Assembly (NCBI GenBank): GCA_942486035.1 | Contig: CALNXK010000122.1 | Coordinates: forward strand, 1,581,501-1,645,500 | Source: Porites lobata | Lineage: Eukaryota; Cnidaria; Anthozoa; Scleractinia; Poritidae | DNA length: 64,000 nt | Direction of reading: 5' to 3' | Shown: one piece after another, positions 38,183 through 50,469 of the stretch | Numbering within the stretch: position 1 is the first letter of the stretch | Layout: every line of letters begins with the position of its first letter | The notes under the pieces: model-generated | The model's database searches: none | What the model saw: the letters and a program-made list of their open reading frames with translations, nothing else | Told to the model about the DNA's origin: nothing | Program-made: the position numbers and the translations under genes

Positions 38183-38370
38183 TCAGAGTATTGGACAATA
38201 TCCGTGCAATATCGGCGTCAGTATCGTTTGGTAAAACTGGCTTCTGAGTTTCCGCTTTCTTTCAAATGATAAAACTAAACACTCTAAACACCCCTTTGCG
38301 CATCGCACATCGTCCTTCTCAGTGTGGCTCAGTAGTGTTAATACAAAAGAGTCGTCAGCGAACTTCAAAT
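38183..38370 (-). mobile_element. Possible LINE reverse transcriptase fragment
   Basis: The minus-strand frame begins LKFADDSFVLTLLS, which fits the catalytic [YF]ADD motif and following strand of LINE reverse transcriptases. The sequence after that is not clearly conserved, so this is a degraded fragment at best. Confidence 0.45.
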
Positions 38371-39617
38371 TATAGATGATATGAAGATTACAGACTAAAT
38401 GGGGTCACAGAGATATTTCCTTTCTTGTCAAAACTGTCTGTCAGAACCGAATGTGGTATTTGAAAAGTTTATGCAAGTGAACACGATGCTTTTAATCTTA
38501 CAGTAGCCACAAAGAGTAACGCTAAGGACACTTAACTCAAAACTGTCTCATTCCTTGTCTCATTTGCGTTTTCGCTTCTACAAGACTAACAATCAGGCTT
38601 TCGAGTAAGATAGAACTTCAGCAGATAGCTTTTCAAAACTTAGATCAAGAGCAATGACCTTTCCCTAAATCATTTTCTGATCATATTCATCTTGAAAGTT
38701 AACGTAAAATAACTCTACAACACGATCGTATGACGGTACAATTTATCTTCAACCTATTCAAAGCTTCCCTTTTTTCGATCTTTACCTCTTGGTTTAGAAA
38801 CAGGGGATGTCACTCTGGAAAGGCGGACCATTTCCGCCACTGATTTTAAGTGCTATTTTCAAAGTTCTAGTTCAGTTTTCTTGTTTGAAGTTTAGTGGTT
38901 CCACGAGGTTCAAATAACAATGCACCGCTGCCGGTAAATCAACTATGATAGGGAGCTTTCGCAGCGTAAACGTCACTATTAAAATGAATGCGCATAATTT
39001 TTCAAACGTCGCCGCGACTTTTGCAAAAGTCTCAGGTAGGTGAAAGTTCCAGGAGCTGAATTCCTAGGGACCGCACCCAGATTAAGAAAGAGAAAGAAAT
39101 TTGACTTTTATCACATGTCATTCTTAGGGACCTTACTGTCCGACGATGGCGACGCCAGTGAAAGCCGCCCGTCACTGAATTAACTGACTTCGGGTCCTTT
39201 CAAACTTTTTCGCGATTATTCCAACACGTCCAGACTTTTCAAAGCTGGAGCGGAGAAGAGTGTACTACTTCAGAGCTCAAATGGATACTCGCTTTGTTTG
39301 CCGTGCACGTTCTCTAGAGAAGTTCAAATTTGGTCATTTTATGTTGTAGTTTGTACAATTTTTGTTTCTGTGACGTTCCAGTTGCCGTCACCGTTGTAGT
39401 TTTGTAAGGTCCCCTATTTTCTCCACAGGGTACCCAGGCTCACAAGAAGAAGGACCCTCGAGGTCGCCCCCTGTAAGGCAATCCAAAACAGTGGATTGTG
39501 GATTCCAGATTCCAAAGCCCCGGGTTCTGGACTCCACAAGCAGAAAACTTCCCTTATTCTGGAATCCGGATTCCCTTAACTTTATGGGGCGACTCGAAGT
39601 CAAATTATAAGGTTTTC

Positions 39618-39841
39618 TAGACTGCAAAACAGTCGGTTTTTTTCTCAAAATCAGTAAAGAAATCGGTAAAGCGTGGCGTAAGAGTCTTACGCGCCCAAAG
39701 CGCGCGAGCCTCACAAAAAAAACCATATTGTTAGCGTCTCTCTCCAGTCTCGCTCTCTGTTTTCAGCCTCGTTCCCGACCTTTTGTTTGATTGCTCGCGC
39801 GTACTTGAATACGCAAAAATACGGACTGTTTTGCAGTCTAA
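39618..39841. mobile_element. hAT-like MITE (TAGACTGC ends)
   Basis: The left end TAGACTGCAAAACAGTC and the right end GACTGTTTTGCAGTCTA are perfect inverted repeats. The flanks AGGTTTTC (39610-39617) and GGGTTTTC (39842-39849) differ at one position, consistent with an 8-bp target duplication. No coding capacity. Confidence 0.75.
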
Positions 39842-40454
39842 GGGTTTTCCGTTCTGCTGGAACAAGGTACTGCCATTTTAAAATACATACCTCATAAAGA
39901 GATGTCTTTGTGTTGTTTTCTTACTGTTATCCTGCATTATGAGCACCATTAGCAAGTATAATATTGATCTTCTGGTTCTCTAAGGAAAACTAAAAACTCG
40001 GCATTCTTGTACTTTTTTATTAACTTTTGTTTTTAACGTACATCTAGGGTTTGAATTCATTTTTTTTCAAGGGTAAATGAGCTTTTAACAGCTTTGAAAT
40101 TGAAGTTGTAATTGTAAGTAACAACCGGGTGGTGCCTAGCTTGCATGGGACTAGGGTCCCGTTTGCACTTGCCCTTTTAGGGATCAACAATTGTTTTTAA
40201 TTATCCTTGTAACTATAATTGATAACTTTTATTTCTTTAAGAATATGTCGTCTTGTAAATTCTGTCATAATTGCATTCTTGCCCCAGTCAGGAGCCATCC
40301 CCAATAAAGTGTCAAAAAAAAAATTCCTGAGAAAAAGCTCAGAAATTCACCTTCGTTCGACTCAAATCGCTCCCTTTCTTTGTAGACCGTAGACCGAAGA
40401 CTCTCCTTCCTAAAGAACGTCAATCTAGTTCTAAACATTGAGCCGTTAGTGAAC

Positions 40455-40740
40455 CGTAGCTCCGGGGGGGCACCCCGCTTATGAAAGGGGTGGGGATGCT
40501 CGTCGGAAATTTTGAATTAAACCCCTAAAGGAGACCGATCTGGGCGTGGCCCAAGCTTTATTTGACCCCTAAAAGAGACCATGTTAAAACACAGACAATA
40601 TAAATATTTTTGTATTTTTTCACGGTGGCTAAAATTTGTTCCAAATATGATGGCATTTTTAAGAATACCCTAAATGAGACCAAAATCCGAAATTTACACG
40701 CCTTTGAGACGAATGAGCATCCCCCCCCCGACCGTAGCCT
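40455..40740. repeat. Inverted-repeat element with G-rich ends
   Basis: GGGGTGGGGATGCTCGTCGG at the left faces the complement-like ACGAATGAGCATCCCCCCCC at the right. The inside contains two AAACCCCTAAAGGAGACC-like words. Probably a decayed non-autonomous transposon; ends not exactly defined. Confidence 0.5.
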
Positions 40741-41728
40741 CAAAAATTTGAACTTGGCGCTGGTTTTTTTTCGACTTAGTCCGCCGTACTGTTTTCGACG
40801 GGAGGAAATATGGGTAAAATCAACCCCGGCAGGTAGATTTTACGAAAAAGCCATGTAAATTTTTAACAGAGCAAGCGACAAATTTTCGCTTCCGACGTTC
40901 CATAGCTGTATACCAAACCCCTTATCACGTCGTTGAATTTCATCAAACTACTATCAGAATATTTTAGTTAATATTTTAATATCTTGTGTCTAATAAATAA
41001 CCAATTACATAACTAAAACTTAAAAATAAATATACATATTACAGGTATTGCTTATGTCATATAAAGGGAATTAACATATTTGCAAATTTTCATAAAAAGT
41101 CAGACTGTACCGTGCAAAACATTTTGTGCACAAATCTTTATCCAGTATAAATTTTATTTACTTATGTGTGTTTTTAAAATACAATGTGGATCACGAATTC
41201 CACTATAAATAAAATATTTTCTGATCCCAAGCTGGTTATTCCATAAGCTCCTTTTCGTCTTGAGATCTGTTGCCTACAGGATTACTCTCCTTTCATGCAG
41301 TCTGCTGGCAGGAAAAAAGAACCGTTAATTGGATATAACAACCCCTTTCTACACCTTTGTGTTTTCTAAATAAACAAGGTAACTAAGGCGTGGTTTTGTG
41401 CCCACATTGAACCCATAGATAACCTCTGGTAAAAGCTCTCTCCAGTCAGTACAAGCTACTAGACCATTTTTTCCTCCGCTGAAAAATAAATTTTGCGGAC
41501 AAAAATTGATCTGTAATATCTCGGTATGCCCAACATTACACAAATCAAATCAAACTAGCCGTCTCCTATAAACAGAATTCTGTGTCAGAGGTTTGACTGC
41601 ATTATAAACAAAAAAATTCTCTGCGGAAACGTACTGAACACAACAACCACAGGCCTCGTTTGTTTTTATTACCCTTTAGATCTCTTAATTACCTGTCGCG
41701 ATCGCCAGAATGTTATTCCTGTATGTTA

Positions 41729-42202
41729 CAGTAAAAACCCGCGTATAAGAACCTAACATTTAAGAACCTGTTAGGCTAAAATTTCATTTTTAAGCACCCT
41801 TCACATAAGAACCATTTTAGGCTAAAATCCTAAAACAGGTTCTTATTTTCAAAAAAAAAAATATAGAATTAAGAAATTTTCTCAAAAAAAAAATGTATAT
41901 ATATAACACAGTCTGTATGCAATAATACTGTAAACACTATAGCATGGTTACATAAAACTTTACCATAGGTTTGATTGTAACAGAATCAGATTAAAATAGT
42001 ATAGTATTTTGCTTAACGAAGCCTCCAAGAATACTGTTTTTGGACATTAAACACCAGATCATTTAAAAATTCAGCTTTATTTCTTGGACAAAAGTTAAGA
42101 ACCTAATTAAGAACCTACTTAGCCTAATTTTACACTAAATACCATTTATATAAGAACCTGTTTAGGCTAACTTGGAAAAACCTAGGTTCTTATACGCGGG
42201 TG
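41729..42202. mobile_element. TA-flanked MITE with AAGAACCT repeats
   Basis: The left end CAGTAAAAACCCGCGTATAA is preceded by TA; the right end TTATACGCGGGTGTA is its complement, slightly shortened. The word TAAGAACCT(A/G) recurs throughout. It lies downstream of peptide gene A. Confidence 0.7.
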
Positions 42203-42559
42203 TATTAGATTATTCTCTAACTTTGCTAAGTTTTCATCCGCGGTTAGCCTTCCTGCTCTATGAAAAAACGTTTCCGGCACATTTCTCGTGCAAAACACCA
42301 TTTCCACTCCGGACGCTTTTTAAACTGGTTTTATTGTTTATTTACACCCGTTCTGGCATTACGATTTGAACTGTATCTGAAACCGTCCTTGATCCGGCGG
42401 CGCGGCGTGTAAAATACCTGACGTAGTGCCTATTTAGAGGTGTGCAAATGGAGTAAGCTATTTGAGCCTTGATTATTTTGTCGAAAAAGAAGTCAGGATT
42501 TTTCGCACGTGCTAATGGTTTTATCTTCTTTACGTTTACGGTTATACTTAGGCTTGTTA

Positions 42560-42690
42560 ACCTTGGCAGGACCTGCTATAAAGGAAGAGCGCTTGACTGT
42601 AAAGCGAGGGTTGGCGGCTTCAATACCTCGGGGACGGACCAATACTGAGGGTCTTAAAATAACTGAGAAATAAGGAAGGCACTGCCTTCG
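42560..42690 (+). mobile_element. Decayed copy of the window's tRNA-derived SINE
   Basis: GGACCAATACTGAGGGTCTT and the following TAAAATAACTGAGAAATAAGG match the body of the SINE at 34915-35117 almost base for base. The B box is reduced to GGCTTCAATACC. Confidence 0.7.
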
Positions 42691-42876
42691 TTCTGCAAAA
42701 GGGTTCAATAGACCTTAATTAATTCTTCTGTAATGACTAAGTGCGTTGACACTTAAATAAATAACCTTTTTGATTTTTTTAAATGCGAAAGGAAAGATTA
42801 GTTGGCATATACAAATAACTCAAATAATTAAAACTGTTAATTAGTGTTTTTCTTCGACTTACTTTGTGCTCTTGAC

Positions 42877-43506
42877 TCAAGGACGTTTCTTTTTGCTTTT
42901 AGGGCAGCCAGGTAGCTTTGGATTTGTCTGCCCGCACCACCACCATCGTTTGAATCTTCTCGCAGAACGTTTGACTTTTATGTCACGCCGATGAGGTCGC
43001 TTTAAAATCATATCTGACAGACTACAAAAAACAAAAGATACAATGTAACTAAGAGGTAGGTCCTGGGTTTTGTATTATTGAGAAAAGGGCCAACTATTTT
43101 TATGACTGTCGTTTCTTAAATACGTAAAACGTAAATAATTCAAAAGGGGTTCAAATGGAAGAAATGTTCGAAAGGGATTGCCCTTTTAAGCGCTGAGGAA
43201 ACAGTCCCTCAACTTAACCTATTCTTGTAGATGGACCAGATTTGCTAATCCATGATATCAGTTGTATTTACTTTTCTCTTAGTTTCAATTGTATCAAATT
43301 TAAAATGACAGCTCCTACTTATGAATGAAGCTGCACACATTCAAATCACAAAGAATTTAGATTAAAAATGCCCTTTACCTCAGTTTTTTATTAGCTGCGT
43401 TTGCTTTCATCTCTTCTAGCCAAGCTTTTTCTGGGTGTCCAGCAGTCGTTCTAAATAACATAATTAACACAGCGACGAATGCGGCAAACATCACAGTCTT
43501 TTTCAT
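42877..43506 (-). CDS. Secreted basic Trp-rich prepropeptide, copy A
   Basis: Two exons, 43506-43379 and 43021-42877 (junction phase 2), give 90 residues. Residues 1-23 form a signal peptide with a long hydrophobic run (VMFAAFVAVLIMLF). Residues 24-61 are a pro-region ending in the dibasic VKR. The predicted mature peptide (62-90) starts SARRFKRWWWCGQ and contains two cysteines (72 and 82) that can close a ten-residue loop around P.LPG, then a KSKKKRP tail. It has ten Arg/Lys and no acidic residue. The same architecture recurs in two further genes at 50470-51164 and 54989-55775. I do not recognise a named family; the signal peptide, dibasic processing and cationic amphipathic Trp cluster suggest an antimicrobial or membrane-active defence peptide, with a peptide hormone as alternative. 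Confidence 0.85.
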
Positions 43507-43590
43507 TTTGGTTGAAGTCAATTCACGATCTCACACTCTTTCTTTCGAAGTTGTTGTTGTTATTACACTACAAAAGATTGAAATCTGCGT

Positions 43591-43648
43591 CGTCTTATTT
43601 ATAGTTTATAATTTCGAGTGCATGGTGACGTAAAGGAATATGACGTGG
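43591..43648 (-). promoter_or_regulatory. Promoter of peptide gene A
   Basis: TATAAATA at 43603-43596 (minus strand) lies 90 bases before the ATG and is followed by AGACG. TTTACGTCA (43634-43626) and CCACGTCA (43648-43641) sit upstream. Copies B and C keep a TATA-like word at nearly the same distance and an ACGT-core motif upstream of it. Confidence 0.6.
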
Positions 43649-43649
43649 C

Positions 43650-43900
43650 AATCCGCCTAAGAGTACAAGAGCATTCAATACTGCGTCTAATCTCCATTGT
43701 TGAAAATGGGAAGTTATAGGTAAATAAACAAATTTAACATTATCAAGCAGCTTTTAATGAAGAAACAAACCAAGTTGCCCCTCTGAAAGATGCATTAAGG
43801 TTGACTAAAGTTGTTCTATAGCTTTCATGTTTTAAAACATTTGAGACACCACGCCTGTAGCCGGATATACGTGGGGAGGAAAATAACGTTCCTATCTGGT
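43650..43900 (-). repeat. 5' flank of copy A, homologous to the flank of copy C
   Basis: AAGCAGCTTTTAATGAAGAA and ACACCACGCCT match 56028 onward and 56130 onward with the same order and similar spacing. The duplication that made copies A and C therefore included at least 400 bases of upstream sequence. Confidence 0.65.
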
Positions 43901-43999
43901 TCCTTTCTTCATTTGCGTAACGGAAAACCTGTATGCTTCAATGAAGCTGAGCAGGAAAACATACTTCGTTGTTAAATTTTTAACGACAAAGCACCATTA

Positions 44000-46185
44000 C
44001 CTAAGATTTGCACAATGTTGAATTAGATGTCCTCTTCTAGGCTTTACTGACACTTGGTCCAATTACTTTGGCAGCTGAAACAGGTGTTGTGTGAGAAGTG
44101 TAGTGTACTGAAAAATGGGACATCCGGCATTTTTCTGCAAAACCCAATCCTTGAATTCCTCCGCCGCCCCCATCAGACAGCGGAGAATTTACAATTTTTT
44201 TATTTTTTCAACTCTACATTTCGTTCCATCTCACGCGATTGAAAGGAAGTGATAGGTCAAACGACCTTAATACGTGCTAAGTGAAGAAATGATTTAGTTT
44301 GTTAGAACGTGCAGTTACAAAAAGGTTCCCTAAAGTTTCTTGGAATCTTTAGTAAAACATATTTAGTTATGGGAGCAGGGCGCCATGCACTTTATAGTGC
44401 TTTCTTTCTTTCTTCCGACAAGAAAGAAATGTAACTCAATATTCAGTTTCCTTTGAAATTGAAATAACCTTTCTTAGGCGTTTGTCTCTCTTCTTTACCA
44501 TAAACCGCAAGCCAAGTATCGAGTCAATTAGCCGGATAGGGAACAAATATACCTCGAGGAGGTCAGTACTAATGACACTATTGGCCTGAAAGCAGAAATG
44601 ATGGGATTTTAAATACAAAGGAAGCAAGTCATTCTTTGCAAAATTTTGAGAAAGTAAAACCAGCATTGATACGTTATTGAGGTGATGACCTCATTCACAA
44701 AAAGAGTGCTCAAAGATTAGTTTAATCCTTACTCTGTGCATGTTCACTTCCACCAGGCGGAACGACGTATCTTCAATGTATGAAAAACACAATATTAAAA
44801 CGAAGAAACAAACTAAGAAAGAAAATACAGTTTAAACGCTATTCTTCAACGACTTCATTATTCCCAATGCTGGACCTCACAGCTGCCACTCTTTTAAATT
44901 GAATTGTGGAAATTTGTCATATCTCCCAAAACCTTCGATAAATATAGCTAAAAATACAGTGACGTGAATCTAATTGTTTCTAATGCGTGGGTATACTGCG
45001 ATATTCCTTTGAGCAGTACCCTGAACCGACCAAGAATATCCACCAGCAGCGGGGCAGAGAAGGTGGAACGAAACGCCGCGATTCAAAATAGCGATGCTTG
45101 CGTGTGGTTCTTTGTTTATTTGTTTACCTTGATAGCCAGGATGTGTAGTCAAAGAAACTAGTACGTTCCAGCGAGACTTAATACATTAGTTTCCTCTCAT
45201 TATCATATATACATCCCTTTTTCCTGTTTTATGCCCGCCCCGGGCAACTCCAGTGTAATATAAATTGTCTTTGTTTAGGCCAGGAACGCTAACGCGTCAT
45301 ATTCTTTAAATAGAATAAACAGCCACAAATTCAGTAAAGTCTTTATATATGAGTGGAACAGTTTCGTGTTCAATTTGTGTTGTAGCGTTTACGAGGAGAA
45401 TGAATGTTCACAACAAGCTGAGGTTAAATGGTGTATTGACGGCCTGTTCATTATTGTACTTGACTAGTCAATATTCCTTTACGCATAGCCATTCATCCCA
45501 TTCCATTTGTTTTATATTTTATTCAGTGATGGACAAGACATTACAATCAGTATCTACGCCTTATATGGATCCGAAGGGACGTTGACTGTTGTTCGATGAT
45601 ATTGAATCAATTAAAAATATCATTCTTTCCGCTAACTCAGCTAACTGTATCATAATTATAGATCATCTATTTATATGGAATGATAAAAACTAAAAACAGG
45701 TGAACATGTAGTATGAATCTTTTATCAATTAACTAGGAGTGCAGAACACAAAATTTTAAATGGTATCAAAATAATAAATTTATTTACTTATATATCAGAT
45801 CTCTACTGCACCAAGGAAAGTTACAATTTTCCTAATGTGATCATATATAGATTGTGCTAAAAAATGTTGAAAGAGTTGTGAAAAAACGGGGTCAAATGTT
45901 ACTCAAAAGTTGCCCGAAAATGAAAAAGAAAAAATGCCCCAAAATTTCAAGAAGTTGCTCATCAACATTAGCCACTTTATTCACATAACAGCTTTAAACA
46001 ATATACCGGTATAATGTTGTTTGACATGATTACAAGGATTCATTTATTGTAACTGAAGATACTCATATTAAATGTTATCAGCCAGGCGTTAAACGTCATG
46101 ATTAGATCAGTTACGATACTATTTCATATAGCGTTTTAGCATTATTGTATCTGATCATGACAGAAGCCTCTCCAGAGATAGTCCT
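44000..46185. other. Gene-poor interval
   Basis: No exon with splice support, no RNA gene and no transposon ends were identified. Short open frames on both strands show no recognisable domain. Confidence 0.35.
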
Positions 46186-46896
46186 CAGGGCCCGGTTGCA
46201 TAAAACGTACATTTAAGTGCCCACTTAAGTAGGTCACTTACGAATCCGTTATGGGTACACTTATGTGTGTTGTATGGAACGCACTTAGCACTCTCGTAAG
46301 TTACTGGTTTACGTGGTAACTTTCGGGCTCACTTAAAAGCACACGTAACTTTGATACAGTACTTTATTAATGACTCACTCTTTTTTTTAAGCTAGCAATC
46401 GGTGAGTGTAAAGAAAGTTTTAAGTCGTTTCGAACACTTTTTATCCTCTCAAAAAATGAAAGTTGCGTGCAAACGATATTTTTCTTCAATATCTACTGAA
46501 ACTGATAGTTCTTCTCCTTTTTTTACAACATCATCTTTAAAGTGTACATCAGAGGTTAACAAAGCGCATTACAACGAATTGCGTGAAGAAAACTACTTTT
46601 TTTCACTTCTCAGTAAAAGATCTCGTTAACTTTAGTAAGAACAGTAACGATACGAGACCTACATAGGTCCTGTAAATTTACGTACTATTTTTCCCGTAAA
46701 AAAAGTTTTATGCAACACCCGCAATTTCTGTTGCATAAACAACACTTAGGTGAGCACTTACGAAAATCGTAAGGGCAACCACTTAGGTCAATTCTCTAGG
46801 TGGACCACTTAAATGATTTAATCCAACTCACTTAAGTTACGAGTGCACGTACGTATACCCGTAGTTGTTACGGGCGTTTTATGCAACCGGGCCCTG
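46186..46896. mobile_element. Non-autonomous DNA transposon (GGGCCCGGTTGCATAAAA ends)
   Basis: CAGGGCCCGGTTGCATAAAA at the left and its exact complement TTTTATGCAACCGGGCCCTG at the right define a 711-bp element. CACTTAAGT and CTTACG words recur near both ends. The GGGCCCGG terminus is shared with the element at 5397-6869. No convincing transposase; an inner 75-codon frame is not recognisable. No clear target duplication. Confidence 0.8.
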
Positions 46897-47998
46897 GCCA
46901 GTGTACGCTCTTCCTGTGCGCGCACTAAATGCGTACGTTCTTCAGTAAAAGCTCTCTAAGGAGATGAAGAGCTCGACTGCTGCACTTATACCTGCCCAAT
47001 GGGGAATTGCTTTACTATAGGCTGCCCATCAAGCTAATTTTCCGTTTTCGTTAATTTTGCCAGAACCACACCATCAGCTGCGACAAGCCTGAAAAGAAAA
47101 CCAAAAGTCTGGTTAATTACAATCAGGTCTTCCATTATAAAACGGAGGAAAAAAAGACGTCTAAAAAAATAAAGAAGTCTGTCAAAGTTAAGGTAACAAG
47201 GCTAAGAGGTATAATTAAGCAGGGAAGAAAACTAGTCCAGACTGTTATATATTAATATTAAGTAAAAGGAAGAATAAGTACAAAAAAAAATACTGATCCC
47301 CAATATTTTATTTAATTAAGGAAAGATTTGCTTACTACTACTACTATCATGGCCGAGCAAGAGCACGCCTCAAGATTTGCTTGTTGAACTTAAAAACTAC
47401 GTAAGTTCTTTTTAAAGACATTTGTTTAGAAACTGATGCAGATAACATTTGACCTTGATAACAAAATGGAGCATTGGTTTGCCTAGTTTGACCCACATCT
47501 TGGACAAAATAGACGGAAAATTTAGGCCCGCCCCCCACTAAATCAATGATGGGCAAATGGCGTGTTTTGGCCCTCGCCCGGCTTCATCCTGGATTTTGGC
47601 GGGACGGGGGGGGGGTGATGGGGTGTATTGATCCATTTTATTCTGTCCAAGATTGTTATTTGTTTGACCAAGGCCACCTGGCCACTCAATTGTTTGAAAA
47701 AATGATGATTTCAGAAAAAAAACTGTTTCTGAGAGGTACTACTAATTTCGAACAAGGGAAGTAAGGCAACTCTAAGTAAAAGTGAGGCTAACAATTGTAC
47801 CATTGGATATTATGGGAATGCAGTGTTTTAATTGCTATGGTCATCGTAGTATAAAAGCTATTATGACCCACTATTTTTCATTCAAAGTATTACTCCGTTT
47901 AAGATTGGCTTAATTCCCAGGCCAGTAATCGGCTCTTGCCCAGGCTAATTCTATATCACAGGCTGATACTGACAAAATTTGGAAGACATATTTATGCT

Positions 47999-48026
47999 AT
48001 TATTATTATTATTATTATTATTATTA
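47999..48026. repeat. TTA microsatellite
   Basis: About nine perfect TTA triplets. Confidence 0.95.
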
Positions 48027-48573
48027 TGTCGCAGTATAAAAATTTGGAATGCTGTCCACATTAGTATAGGGCGCATAACGTAACCTACACCACTTGAGAA
48101 GCTATACTTAGAACTAAAAAAGTCGGTACAAAACCTAATACGATCCTAATATACATACTGATATGAATCTCTCTACTTAAAAAGCTAATTTAGAATATTA
48201 TTAAATTCTTATACTCTGTACAACCTACGCAAAGACATGATAATATAATTATCTCTACTAGAAGCCTATTTAGAAAATTATTCAGTTTTTATACTCTCAT
48301 TATCTCTTATATACCTAAACGAGGCCATCATAATGTGGTTATCTCTGCTAAAAGCTTTTTTAGAATTATATCAAACTCTAATACTCTAAAAAATCTAAGT
48401 AAAAACATCAGCAAACTTGTTTCTAGATTTCTGGAGAAAAAAACCCTACAAACTGGAGTCCTTAGCGCCCTAACTAAGTATTAATCTTAAATGTTTTGGC
48501 AATGTTTATAGTGTTTGAGATGACCGACTTCTGCATCCGCTCAAGTACGCTCCGTGCTCTCGCTCCAAGTAAC

Positions 48574-48625
<52 letters not shown>
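48574..48625. repeat. TTA microsatellite
   Basis: About seventeen perfect TTA triplets. The leucine run in the overlapping open frame is an artefact of this repeat. Confidence 0.95.
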
Positions 48626-48781
48626 GGCGTCCCATTTTCTTTAACATGCACCTTCTGCGCAGGCTCTATGCTTACGATCAGATTCTTGAAAAGGATTTTC
48701 TGGCGTTTCAGTAACTATGGGAATTAGTCAAGACTTGAATAGACTGGACAAAGTTATAGATAGGTAGATGGATGCATGGAT

Positions 48782-48802
48782 GGATAGATAGATAGATAGA
48801 TA
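48782..48802. repeat. GATA microsatellite
   Basis: Five GATA units preceded by related GGATG/GGATA words. Confidence 0.9.
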
Positions 48803-49399
48803 ATGCTTTATTTTAGCAGCGTGAACTCTTGAAACCACTGATGCTTATACCGTGCGCGAGGGAGGGCTAGTTGTTGTTTCTCTCTTCCGCTAGTGGCATG
48901 AGCGTGGTAGACGGCGGTAAACTGCGCCTGGAGCTCGGCTAGAACCTGCTTGTCTATACACACACTTAAAGCAATCTGATTGACTTATTGTGTAATTCTC
49001 TTTTCGGCATTTCCCCATTCTCAGTGGGCAAAAACCAGTGCTAGAATCCCAAATGAAGCCAATGTTAGCTTCTACGGCCTCTTAGGTCATAAAGGGCAGA
49101 AAAGTAAGAAATTGAAGAAACCGTATATTGTAGAATGCACTCTAAAATAATAAACTGACATTTAAACTGCAAATAACAATATTTTAGAACGCAGCTGGCC
49201 ATGAAAAATGATCTAATCCCGCTAAAACGACCTCCTCGTTGAAACGGCCAAATTCGTATCGCCTCCAGCGATAGTGACTAAGTTAATCAGGTTCTAAATC
49301 ATTGTGGTAATTAAGTAAAAGTCAAAAGTGAAGTTTCCGTTGCAGTCTTTAATTTATATCGTTTGTATAATCTCAGTATATACTGGTGGAAAGTATAGG

Positions 49400-50200
49400 T
49401 TGGCTTGAATAGTTTAATAGTTTGTTTGACATCATTTGCTCATTCTACAAGAATTCTTTGTTTCGGATCGGAAATGGAAAAGGCCTGTGAAACATTTAAC
49501 GTGTCTAAAATACCTGAACTCATGCTAGTTATCTATATATATCAGAATGCTAAGTTGAGACGGTCCCCTTACAGTGTAGCGTTTTTTGTGGTTTTATACC
49601 ACCCACAGAAAAATTTTCGATTCCTTTTCAAACTAAATTAATACTTGACGGAGGAGGAAATGATGAAAGTGGTAAACTATTAAAGGCGAAAGATGTAAAT
49701 TTCGAAAAGAGCTGCAAGCGATCAATTTAGTTAGAGACGTCAATCGAAGATAGGATCACTTATTCATTTACCCCTGCACTCGAATATGTTACGTTTGGTT
49801 AAATCCAGATGGCCACAACAACTGACTGTTCCGAGCAAGTGAACTGTTTAAACTGTGAAAGGTTTATTCCAAGCGAGCATGTTAATAAAAACGCGCAAGT
49901 TGTACCGACACCGACAAAGCTATCAGGAAACCTCTGAGCTATACTTTTTTATTCTTAATTTTTAATGGATGATCAGTTCAAATAAATAGCTATTACAAAA
50001 TAGATCTGACTTGAAAATAAATAAACAGGTATTGCTCAGTATGAATTATCCTATAAAAACACATCGAAAGATACAAATTTAATGTAGAATTTGAATGTAA
50101 CGACTTCATCAGCTCATTTTCATCTTGTTCATTGCGTGTAGAATTAGTCTTCATTTAAGTTGTCTGCTCTCTGTGAAAACAAAATTGTTAATTAGATATA
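49400..50200 (-). repeat. 3' flank of copy B, homologous to 53270-53960
   Basis: Blocks such as GAAAAATTTTCGATTCCTTT (with GAAAAATCTCCGATTCTTTC at the other site), a GACGGAG/AACGGAG word and the GTTAATTAGATATAAC/GTTAATTGGATATGAC segment occur in the same order downstream of peptide genes B and C. Gene A retains the last of these at 41325. This is sequence carried along in the gene duplications, perhaps including 3' UTR. Confidence 0.55.
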
Positions 50201-50469
50201 ACTTAAGACCCTTTCCTAACAGCTCCGTCAATCCACTAGTAATATCCGTTCTTTACTTCCGAGTGTCGCGCGGACTTCTTTACGCATTTTTCGTACATGT
50301 AATTCTACCAGAGTTATAATTTATTACGATAGTTTTTATTTTGTACAAAACAAATCAATCATTAAACGTACTTGCAAACTTTTCACAGGTTTTTATATAA
50401 CTCGTCTTGAATACAACAGAAAAGTAAAGTCTGCATTCCAGGCAAATTAAAAATTCCACAGTGCTTAAT

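Larger units (their letters stand above)
46900..49390. other. Gene-poor interval with microsatellites
   Basis: A possible lone terminal exon on the minus strand around 47090-47040 (acceptor CTTTTCAG, then LVAADGVVLAKL and a stop) has no partner. The remainder is AT-rich, with TTA repeats and a GATA repeat. Confidence 0.3.

Noticed and set aside
42493..42708. Minus-strand 71-codon frame
   Set aside because: It is the antisense reading of the decayed SINE.
46402..46629. 75-codon frame inside the 46186-46896 element as a transposase
   Set aside because: No catalytic motif or similarity to a transposase; too short.
48496..48714. Open frame with a long leucine run
   Set aside because: The leucines are encoded by a TTA microsatellite; no splice or domain support.
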